Shown: piece after piece, positions 50,301 to 62,302 of the stretch
Position numbering within the stretch: position 1 is the first letter of the stretch
How the letters are laid out: every line of letters starts with the position of its first letter
Assembly (NCBI RefSeq): GCF_963169125.1
Contig: NC_084802.1
Location: 36,602,607 to 36,666,606, forward strand
Length of the DNA: 64,000 nucleotides
From: Humulus lupulus
Lineage: Eukaryota > Streptophyta > Magnoliopsida > Rosales > Cannabaceae
Direction of reading: 5' to 3'
Position numbers and translations under genes: made by a program
Notes under the pieces: generated by a model
Database searches by the model: none
What the model was told of the DNA's origin: nothing
What the model saw: only the letters and a program-made list of their open reading frames with translations

Positions 50301-53300
50301 AAATTAGGGTTTTTTATATTAATAAATTTTACACATATAATTATAATTTTTGAAATTAGCGTTTAGATAGTTGGTTATTGTCTTTGAATATGAAGAGGTG
50401 CATTTAATATTTAACGTATATTCAATATTTAATTATTCAAACTAACTATTAGTGTAGGCCATAATTATGCAAATGAATTAAATTTCCCAATTCTCAATAC
50501 CATATTTATAATATTTGAAAAAAAAAACACAATAATTAACCCTATATTGTTGTAGCCGAAATTAATAATAAAAAATATAATTTTATATAATAATTAATTA
50601 TTTTCCAAATGCTTGGATATATATAGTCTTTGAGTCTTTCAATTTGAAGAAGTGCATTAACAATTCCCACTTCTCAATACCATATTTAAGATGTGCAATT
50701 ATTTTGTATTTTTAATGCTAAAAAATTTCAATATTAATTGTAAACCTCAATTGGCATAGCCGAAATTAGGGTTTTTAATATTAATAAATTTTACACATCT
50801 AATTATAATATTTGAAATTAGGGTTTAGATAGTTGGTTATTGTCTTTGAATATGAAGAGGTGCATTAAATATTTAACATATATTCAATATTTAATTGTTC
50901 AAACTAACTATTAGTGTAGGCCATAATTATGCAAATGAATTAAATTTTCCAATTATCAATACCATATTTATTATATTTGAAAAAAAAACACAATAACTAA
51001 CCCTATATTTTTGTAGCCGAAATTAATGATAAAAAATATATTTTTATATAATAATTAATTATTTACAAAATGCTAGGATATATATATAGTCTTTGAGTCT
51101 TTCAATTTGAAGAGGTGCATTAACTATTCCCACTTCTCAATACAATATTTAAGATGTGCAATTATTTTGTATTTTTAATGCTAAAAAATTTCTATATTAA
51201 TTGTAAACCTCAATTGGCATAGCCGAAATTAGGGTTATTAATATTAATAAATTTTACACATCTAATTATAATTTTTGAAATTAGGGTTTAGATAGTTGGT
51301 TATTGTCTTTGAATATGAAGAGGTGCATTTAATATTTAACGTATATTCAATATTCAATTATTCAAACTAACTATTAGTGTAGGCCATAATTATGCAAATG
51401 AATTAAATTTCCCAATTCTCAATACCATATTTATAATATTTGAAAAAAAAACACAATAATTAACCCTATATTGTTGTAGCCGAAATTAATAATAAAAAAT
51501 ATAATTTTATATAATAATTAATTATTTGCCAAATGCTTGGATATATATAGTCTTTGAGTCTTTCAATTTGAAGAGGTGCATTAACAATTCCCACTTCTCA
51601 ATACCATATTTAAGATGTAAAATTATTTTGTATTTTTAATGCTAAAAAATTTCAATATTAATTGTAAACCACATTGGCATAGCCAAAATTAGGGTTTTTA
51701 ATATTAATAAATTTTACACATCTAATTATAATTTTTGAAATTAGGGTTTAGATAGTTGGTTATTGTCTTTGAATATGAAGAGGTGCATTAAATATTTAAC
51801 ATATATTCAATATTTAATTGTTCAAACTAACTATTAGTGTAGGCCATAATTATGCAAATGAATTAAATTTCCCAATTATCAATACCATATTTATAATATT
51901 TGAAAAAAAAACACAATAATTAACCCTATATTTTTGTAGCCGAAATTAATGATAAAAAATATATTTTTATATAATAATTAATTATTTACAAAATGCTAGG
52001 ATATATATATAGTCTTTGAGTCTTTCAATTTGAAGAGGTGCATTAACAATTCCCACTTCTCAATACCATATTTAAGATGTGCAATTATTTTGTATTTTTA
52101 ATGCTAAAAAATTTCAATATTAATTGTAAACCTCAATTGGCATAGCCGAAATTAGGGTTTTTAATATTAATAAATTTTACACATCTAATTATAATTTTTG
52201 AAATTAGGGTTTAGATAGTTGGTTATTGTCTTTGAATATGAAGAGGTGCATTTAATATTTAACATATATTCAATATTTAATTGTTCAAACTAACTATTAG
52301 TGTAGGCCCTAATTATGCAAATGAATTAAATTTTCCAATTCTCAATACCATATTTATAATATTTGAAAAAAAACACAATAATTAACCCTATATTGTTGTA
52401 GCCGAAATTCATAATAAAAAATATATTTTTATATTATAATTAATTATTTGCCAAATGCTTGGATATATATAGTCTTTGAGTCTTTCAATTTGAAGAGGTG
52501 CATTAACAATTCCCACTTCTCAATACCATATTTAAGATGTGCAATTATTTTGTATTTTTAATGCTAAAAAATTTCAATATTAATTGTAAACCACATTGGC
52601 ATAGCCGAAATTAGGGTTTGTATATTTATAAATTTTACTACCTAATTATAATTTTTAAAATTAGGGTTTAGATAGTAGGTTATTGTCTTTGAATATTAAG
52701 AGGTGCATTTAATATTTAACTTATATTCAATATTTAATTGTTCAAACTAACTATTAGTGAAGGCCATAATTATGCAAATGAATTAAATTTTCCAATTCTC
52801 AATACCATATTTATTAAATTTGAAAAAAAAAACACAATAATTAACCCTATATTTTTGTAGCCGAAATTAATGATAAAAAATATATTTTTATATAATAATT
52901 AATTATTTGCCAAATGCTTGTATATATATAGTCTTTGAGTCTTTTTATTTGAAGAGGTGCATTAACAATTCCCACTTCTCAATACCATATTTAAGATGTA
53001 AAATTATTTTGTATTTTTAATGCTAAAAAATTTCAATATTAATTTTTAACCACATTGGCATAGCCAAAATTAGGGTTTTTTATATTAATAAATTTTACAC
53101 ATATAATTATAATTTTTGAAATTAGCGTTTAGATAGTTGGTTATTGTCTTTGAATATGAAGAGGTGCATTTAATATTTAACGTATATTCAATATTTAATT
53201 ATTCAAACTAACTATTAGTGTAGGCCATAATTATGCAAATGAATTAAATTTCCCAATTCTCAATACCATATTTATAATATTAGAAAAAAAAAACACAATA

Positions 53301-53527
53301 ATTAACCCTATATTTTTGTAGCCGAAATTAATGATAAAAAATATATTTTTATATAATAATTAATTATTTGCCAAATGCTTGTATATATATAGTCTTTGAG
53401 TCTTTTTATTTGAAGAGGTGCATTAACAATTCCCACTTCTCAATACCATATTTAAGATGTAAAATTATTTTGTATTTTTAATGCTAAAAAATTTCAATAT
53501 TAATTTTTAACCACATTGGCATAGCCA
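50301..53527 (+). repeat. Second HOR system, 7-monomer unit 1 (M110-M116)
   Basis: Starts: 50301, 50763, 51226, 51686, 52149, 52608, 53067; total 3227 bp. Markers: TTTTCCAAATGC and GAAGAAGTGC in M110; GCATTAAATATTT, TTATCAATACC and TTTACAAAATGC in M111 (F type); GGTTATTAATATT in M112; ATTATAATTAATT in M114; E-family M115. M115 and M116 share TTGTATATATATAG and CTTTTTATTTG B halves, 461 bp apart. Confidence 0.88.
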
Positions 53528-56500
53528 AAATTAGGGTTTTTTATATTAATAAATTTTACACATATAATTATAATTTTTGAAATTAGCGTTTAGATAGTTG
53601 GTTATTGTCTTTGAATATGAAGAGGTGCATTTAATATTTAACGTATATTCAATATTTAATTATTCAAACTAACTATTAGTGTAGGCCATAATTTTGCAAA
53701 TGAATTAAATTTCCCAATTCTCAATACCATATTTATAATATTTGAAAAAAAAAACACAATAATTAACCCTATATTGTTGTAGCCGAAATTAATAATAAAA
53801 AATATAATTTTATATATTAATTAATTATTTTCCAAATGCTTGGATATATATAGTCTTTGAGTCTTTCAATTTGAAGAAGTGCATTAACAATTCCCACTTC
53901 TCAATACCATATTTAAGATGTGCAATTATTTTGTATTTTTAATGCTAAAAAATTTCAATATTAATTGTAAACCTCAATTGGCATAGCCGAAATTAGGGTT
54001 TTTAATATTAATAAATTTTACACATCTAATTATAATTTTTGAAATTAGGGTTTAGATAGTTGGTTATTGTCTTTGAATATGAAGAGGTGCATTAAATATT
54101 TAACATATATTCAATATTTAATTGTTCAAACTAACTATTAGTGTAGGCCATAATTATGCAAATGAATTAAATTTCCCAATTATCAATACCATATTTATAA
54201 TATTTGAAAAAAAAACACAATAACTAACCCTATATTTTTGTAGCCGAAATTAATGATAAAAAATATATTTTTATATAATAATTAATTATTTACAAAATGC
54301 TAGGATATATATATAGTCTTTGAGTCTTTCAATTTGAAGAGGTGCATTAACTATTCCCACTTCTCAATACAATATTTAAGATGTGCAATTATTTTGTATT
54401 TTTAATGCTAAAAAATTTCTATATTAATTGTAAACCTCAATTGGCATAGCCGAAATTAGGGTTATTAATATTAATAAATTTTACACATCTAATTATAATT
54501 TTTGAAATTAGGGTTTAGATAGTTGGTTATTGTCTTTGAATATGAAGAGGTGCATTTAATATTTAACGTATATTCAATATTCAATTATTCAAACTAACTA
54601 TTAGTGTAGGCCATAATTATGCAAATGAATTAAATTTCCCAATTCTCAATACCATATTTATAATATTTGAAAAAAAAAACACAATAATTAACCCTATATT
54701 GTTGTAGCCGAAATTAATAATAAAAAATATAATTTTATATAATAATTAATTATTTGCCAAATGCTTGGATATATATAGTCTTTGAGTCTTTCAATTTGAA
54801 GAGGTGCATTAACAATTCCCACTTCTCAATACCATATTTAAGATGTGCAATTATTTTGTATTTTTAATGCTAAAAAATTTCAATATTAATTGTAAACCTC
54901 AATTGGCATAGCCGAAATTAGGGTTTTTAATATTAATAAATTTTACACATCTAATTATAATTTTTGAAATTAGGGTTTAGATAGTTGGTTATTGTCTTTG
55001 AATATGAAGAGGTGCATTTAATATTTAACATATATTCAATATTTAATTGTTCAAACTAACTATTAGTGTAGGCCCTAATTATGCAAATGAATTAAATTTT
55101 CCAATTCTCAATACCATATTTATAATATTTGAAAAAAAACACAATAATTAACCCTATATTGTTGTAGCCGAAATTCATAATAAAAAATATATTTTTATAT
55201 TATAATTAATTATTTGCCAAATGCTTGGATATATATAGTCTTTGAGTCTTTCAATTTGAAGAGGTGCATTAACAATTCCCACTTCTCAATACCATATTTA
55301 AGATGTGCAATTATTTTGTATTTTTAATGCTAAAAAATTTCAATATTAATTGTAAACCACATTGGCATAGCCGAAATTAGGGTTTGTATATTTATAAATT
55401 TTACTACCTAATTATAATTTTTAAAATTAGGGTTTAGATAGTAGGTTATTGTCTTTGAATATTAAGAGGTGCATTTAATATTTAACGTATATTCAATATT
55501 TAATTGTTCAAACTAACTATTAGTGAAGGCCATAATTATGCAAATGAATTAAATTTTCCAATTCTCAATACCATATTTATTAAATTTGAAAAAAAACACA
55601 ATAATTAACCCAAAATTGTTGTAGCCGAAATTAATAATAAAAAATATATTTTTATATAATAATTAATTATTTGCCAAATGCTTGGATATATATAGTCTTT
55701 GAGTCTTTCAATTTGAAGAGGTGCATTAACAATTCCCACTTCTCAATACCATATTTAAGATGTGCAATTATTTTGTATTTTTAATGCTAAAAAATTTCTA
55801 TATTAATTGTAAACCTCAATTGGCATAGCCGAAATTAGGGTTTTTAATATTAATAAATTTTACACATCTAATTATAATTTTTGAAATTAGGGTTTAGATA
55901 GTTGGTTATTGTCTTTGAATATGAGGAGGTGCATTTAATATTTAACGCATATTCAATATTTAATTATTCAAACTAACTATTACTGTAGGCCATAATTATG
56001 CAAATGAATTAAATTTCCCAATTCTCAATACCATATTTATAATATTTGAAGAAAAAAAACACAATAATTAACCCTATATTGTTGTAGCCGAAATTAATAA
56101 TAAAAAATATATTTTTATATAATAATTAATTATTTGCCAAATGCTTGGATATAAATAGTCTTTGAGTCTTTCAATTTGAAGAGGTGCATTAACAATTCCC
56201 ACTTCTCAATACCATATTTAAGATGTAAAATTATTTTGTATTTTTAATGCTAAAAAATTTCAATATCAATTTTAAACCACATTGGCATAGCCGAAATTAG
56301 GGTTTTTTATATTAATAAATTTTACACATATAATTATAATTTTTGAAATTAGCGTTTAGATAGTTGGTTATTGTCTTTGAATATGAAGAGGTGCATTTAA
56401 TATTTAACGTATATTCAATATTTAATTATTCAAACTAACTATTAGTGTAGGCCATAATTATGCAAATGAATTAAATTTCCCAATTCTCAATACCATATTT

Positions 56501-56755
56501 ATAATATTTGAAGAAAAAAAACACAATAATTAACCCTATATTTTTGTAGCCGAAATTAATGATAAAAAATATATTTTTATATAATAATTAATTATTTGCC
56601 AAATGCTTGGATATATATAGTCTTTGAGTCTTTCAATTTGAAGAGGTGCATTAACAATTCCCACTTCTCAATACCATATTTAAGATGTAAAATTATTTTG
56701 TATTTTTAATGCTAAAAAATTTCAATATTAATTTTTAACCACATTGGCATAGCCG
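53528..56755 (+). repeat. Second HOR system, 7-monomer unit 2 (M117-M123)
   Basis: Starts: 53528, 53990, 54453, 54915, 55374, 55832, 56294; total 3228 bp. M117-M119 match M110-M112 at an offset of 3227. M120-M121 match M114-M115 at 2766, so the M113 equivalent is missing. M122 is an additional monomer (GAGGAGGTGC, TTACTGTAGG) that restores the count to seven. Equal unit length therefore hides one loss and one gain. Confidence 0.85.
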
Positions 56756-59527
56756 AAATTAGGGTTTTTTATATTAATAAATTTTACACATATAATTATA
56801 ATTTTTGAAATTAGCGTTTAGATAGTTGGTTATTGTCTTTGAATATGAAGAGGTGCATTTAATATTTAACGTATATTCAATATTTAATTATTCAAACTAA
56901 CTATTAGTGTAGGCCATAATTATGCAAATGAATTAAATTTCCCAATTCTCAATACCATATTTATAATATTTGAAAAAAAAAACACAATAATTAACCCTAT
57001 ATTGTTGTAGCCGAAATTAATAATAAAAAATATAATTTTATATAATAATTAATTATTTGCCAAATGCTTGGATATATATAGTCTTTGAGTCTTTCAATTT
57101 GAAGAGGTGCATTAACAATTCCCACTTCTCAATACCATATTTAAGATGTGCAATTATTTTGTATTTTTAATGCTAAAAAATTTCAATATTAATTGTAAAC
57201 CTCAATTGGCATAGCCGAAATTAGGGTTTTTAATATTAATAAATTTTACACATCTAATTATAATTTTTGAAATTAGGGTTTAGATAGTTGGTTATTGTCT
57301 TTGAATATGAAGAGGTGCATTAAATATTTAACATATATTCAATATTTAATTGTTCAAACTAACTATTAGTGTAGGCCATAATTATGCAAATGAATTAAAT
57401 TTTCCAATTATCAATACCATATTTATAATATTTGAAAAAAAAACACAATAACTAACCCTATATTTTTGTAGCCGAAATTAATGATAAAAAATATATTTTT
57501 ATATAATAATTAATTATTTACAAAATGCTAGGATATATATATAGTCTTTGAGTCTTTCAATTTGAAGAGGTGCATTAACTATTCCCACTTCTCAATACCA
57601 TATTTAAGATGTGCAATTATTTAGTATTTTTAATGCTAAAAAATTTCTATATTAATTGTAAACCTCAATTGGCATAGCCGAAATTAGGGTTATTAATATT
57701 AATAAATTTTACACATCTAATTATAATTTTTGAAATTAGGGTTTAGATAGTTGGTTATTGTCTTTGAATATGAAGAGGTGCATTTAATATTTAACGCATA
57801 TTCAATATTTAATTATTCAAACTAACTATTAGTGTAGGCCATAATTATGCAAATGAATTAAATTTCCCAATTCTCAATACCATATTTATAATATTTGAAA
57901 AAAAAAACACAATAATTAACCCTATATTTTTGTAGCCGAAATTAATGATAAAAAATATATTTTTATAAAATAATTAATTATTTACCAAATGCTAGGATAT
58001 ATATATAGTCTTTGAGTCTTTCAATTTGAAGAGGTGCATTAACAATTCCCACTTCTCAATACCATATTTAAGATGTGCAATTATTTTGTATTTTTAATGC
58101 TAAAAAATTTCAATATTAATTTTAAACCACATTGGCATAGCCGAAATTAGGGTTTTTTATATTAATAAATTTTACACATATAATTATAATTTTTGAAATT
58201 AGCGTTTAGATATTTGGTTATTGTCTTTGAATATGAAGAGGTGCATTTAATATTTAACGTATATTCAATATTCAATTATTCAAACTAACTATTAGTGTAG
58301 GCCATAATTATGCAAATGAATTAAATTTCCCAATTCTCAATACCATATTTATAATATTTGAAAAAAAAAACACAATAATTAACCCTATATTGTTGTAGCC
58401 GAAATTCATAATAAAAAATATATTTTTATATAATAATTAATTATTTGCCAAATGCTTGGATATATATAGTCTTTGAGTCTTTCAATTTGAAGAGGTGCAT
58501 TAACAATTCCCACTTCTCAATACCATATTTAAGATGTGCAATTATTTTGTATTTTTAATGCTAAAAAATTTCAATATTAATTGTAAACCTCAATTGGCAT
58601 AGCCGAAATTAGGGTTTTTAATATTAATAAATTTTACACATCTAATTGTAATTTTTGAAATTAGGGTTTAGATAGTTGGTTATTGTCTTTGAATATGAAG
58701 AGGTGCATTTAATATTTAACATATATTCAATATTTAATTGTTCAAACTAACTATTAGTGTAGGCCCTAATTATGCAAATGAATTAAATTTTCCAATTATC
58801 AATACCATATTTATAATATTTGAAAAAAAAACACAATAACTAACCCTATATTTTTGTAGCCGAAATTAATGATAAAAAATATATTTTTATATAATAATTA
58901 ATTATTTACAAAATGCTAGGATATATATATAGTCTTTGAGTCTTTCAATTTGAAGAGGTGCATTAACTATTCCCACTTCTCAATACCATATTTAAGATGT
59001 GCAATTATTTAGTATTTTTAATGCTAAAAAATTTCAATATTAATTGTAAACCTCAATTGGCATAGCCGAAATTAGGGTTTTTAATATTAATAAATTTTAC
59101 ACATCTAATTGTAATTTTTGAAATTAGGGTTTAGATAGTTGGTTATTGTCTTTGAATATGAAGAGGTGCATTTAATATTTAACATATATTCAATATTTAA
59201 TTGTTCAAACTAACTATTAGTGTAGGCCCTAATTATGCAAATGAATTAAATTTTCCAATTCTCAATACCATATTTATAATATTTGAAAAAAAACACAATA
59301 ATTAACCCTATATTGTTGTAGCCGAAATTCATAATAAAAAATATATTTTTATATAATAATTAATTATTTGCCAAATGCTTGGATATATATAGTCTTTGAG
59401 TCTTTCAATTTGAAGAGGTGCATTAACAATTCCCACTTCTCAATACCATATTTAAGATGTGCAATTATTTTGTATTTTTAATGCTAAAAAATTTCAATAT
59501 TAATTGTAAACCACATTGGCATAGCCG
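56756..59527 (+). repeat. Second HOR system, partial unit 3 (M124-M129)
   Basis: Starts: 56756, 57218, 57681, 58144, 58606, 59069. M124-M126 match M110-M112 and M117-M119. After that the order changes: M127 has GATATTTGG, and M128 and M129 share the rare CTAATTGTAATTTT (58643, 59106), 463 bp apart, so they are a recent monomer duplication. In M128 the start is M114-like and the remainder F type. Confidence 0.82.
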
Positions 59528-60452
59528 AAATTAGGGTTTTTTATATTAATAAATTTTACACATATAATTATAATTTTTGAAATTAGCGTTTAGATAGTTG
59601 GTTATTGTCTTTGAATATGAAGAGGTGCATTTAATATTTAACGTATATTCAGTATTTAATTATTCAAACTAACTATTAGTGTAGGCCATAATTATGCAAA
59701 TGAATTAAATTTCCCAATTCTCAATACCATATTTATAATATTTGAAAAAAAAAACACAATAATTAACCCTATATTTTTGTAGCCGAAATTAATGATAAAA
59801 AATATATTTTTATATAATAATTAATTATTTACCAAATGCTAGGATATATATATAGTCTTTGAGTCTTTCAATTTGAAGAGGTGCATTAACAATTCCCACT
59901 TCTCAATACCATATTTAAGATGTGCAATTATTTTGTATTTTTAATGCTAAAAAATTTCAATATTAATTGTAAACCACATTGGCATAGCCGAAATTAGGGT
60001 TTGTATATTTATAAATTTTACATACCTAATTATAATTTTTGAAATTAGGGTTTAGATAGTAGGTTATTGTCTTTGAATATTAAGAGGTGCATTTAATATT
60101 TAACGTATATTCAATATTTAATTGTTCAAACTAACTATTAGTGAAGGCCATAATTATGCAAATGAATTAAATTTTCCAATTATCAATACCATATTTATAA
60201 TATTTGAAAAAAAAACACAATAATTAACCCTATATTTTTGTAGCCGAAATTAATGATAAAAAATATATTTTTATATAATAATTAATTATTTACAAAATGC
60301 TAGGATATATATATAGTCTTTGAGTCTTTCAATTTGAAGAGGTGCATTAACTATTCCCACTTCTCAATACCATATTTAAGATGTGCAATTATTTTGTATT
60401 TTTAATGCTAAAAAATTTCTATATTAATTGTAAACCTCAATTGGCATAGCCG
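59528..60452 (+). repeat. Monomers M130-M131
   Basis: Starts 59528 and 59991. M130 is M11-like. M131 starts as E family (TTTATAAATTTTACATACC, GAATATTAAGAGG, GTGAAGGCC) and changes to F type at TTATCAATACC (about 60180), where the following four-monomer duplication takes over. Confidence 0.78.
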
Positions 60453-62302
60453 AAATTAGGGTTATTAATATTAATAAATTTTACACATCTAATTATAATT
60501 TTTGAAATTAGGGTTTAGATAGTTGGTTATTGTCTTTGAATATGAAGAGGTGCATTTAATATTTAACGCATATTCAATATTTAATTATTCAAACTAACTA
60601 TTAGTGTAGGCCATAATTATGCAAATGAATTAAATTTCCCAATTCTCAATACCATATTTATAATATTTGAAAAAAAAAACACAATAATTAACCCTATATT
60701 TTTGAAGCCGAAATTAATGATAAAAAATATATTTTTATATAATAATTAATTATTTACCAAATGCTAGGATATATATATAGTCTTTGAGTCTTTCAATTTG
60801 AAGAGGTGCATTAACAATTCCCACTTCTCAATACCATATTTAAGATGTGCAATTATTTTGTATTTTTAATGCTAAAAAATTTCAATATTAAATGTAAACC
60901 ACATTGGCATAGCCGAAATTAGGGTTTTTTATATTAATAAATTTTACACAAATAATTATAATTTTTGAAATTAGCGTTTAGATAGTTGGTTATTGTCTTT
61001 GAATATGAAGAGGTGCATTTAATATTTAACGTATATTCAATATTTAATTATTCAAACTAACTATTAGTGTAGGCCATAATTATGCAAATGAATTAAATTT
61101 CCCAATTCTCAATACCATATTTATAATATTTGAAAAAAAAAACACAATAATTAACCCTATATTTTTGTAGCCGAAATTAATGATAAAAAATATATTTTTA
61201 TATAATAATTAATTATTTACCAAATGCTAGGATATATATATAGTCTTTGAGTCTTTCAATTTGAAGAGGTGCATTAACAATTCCCACTTCTCAATACCAT
61301 ATTTAAGATGTGCAATTATTTTGTATTTTTAATGCTAAAAAATTTCAATATTAATTTTAAACCACATTGGCATAGCCGAAATTAGGGTTTTTTATATTAA
61401 TAAATTTTACACATATAATTATAATTTTTGAAATTAGCGTTTAGATATTTGGTTATTGTCTTTGAATATGAAGAGGTGCATTTAATATTTAACGTATATT
61501 CAATATTTAATTATTCAAACTAACTATTAGTGTAGGCCATAATTATGCAAATGAATTAAATTTCCCAATTCTCAATACCATATTTATAATATTTGAAAAA
61601 AAAAACACAATAATTAACCCTATATTGTTGTAGCCGAAATTAATAATAAAAAATATAATTTTATATAATAATTAATTATTTGCCAAATGCTTGGATATAT
61701 ATAGTCTTTGAGTCTTTCAATTTGAAGAGGTGCATTAACAATTCCCACTTCTCAATACCATATTTAAGATGTGCAATTATTTTGTATTTTTAATGCTAAA
61801 AAATTTCAATATTAATTGTAAACCACATTGGCATAGCCAAAATTAGGGTTTTTAATATTAATAAATTTTACACATCTAATTATAATTTTTGAAATTAGGG
61901 TTTAGATAGTTGGTTATTGTCTTTGAATATGAAGAGGTGCATTAAATATTTAACATATATTCAATATTTAATTGTTCAAACTAACTATTAGTGTAGGCCA
62001 TAATTATGCAAATGAATTAAATTTCCCAATTATCAATACCATATTTATAATATTTGAAAAAAAAACACAATAATTAACCCTATATTTTTGTAGCCGAAAT
62101 TAATGATAAAAAATATATTTTTATATAATAATTAATTATTTACAAAATGCTAGGATATATATATAGTCTTTGAGTCTTTCAATTTGAAGAGGTGCATTAA
62201 CTATTCCCACTTCTCAATACCATATTTAAGATGTGCAATTATTTTGTATTTTTAATGCTAAAAAATTTCTATATTAATTGTAAACCTCAATTGGCATAGC
62301 CG
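60453..62302 (+). repeat. Four-monomer tandem duplication, unit 1 (M132-M135)
   Basis: Starts: 60453, 60916, 61379, 61840; total 1850 bp. Markers TTTGAAGCCG (60701), ACACAAATAATT (60947) and GATATTTGG (61445) all return 1850 bp later. M135 follows GCCAAAATTAG and is close to M113. Confidence 0.92.
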
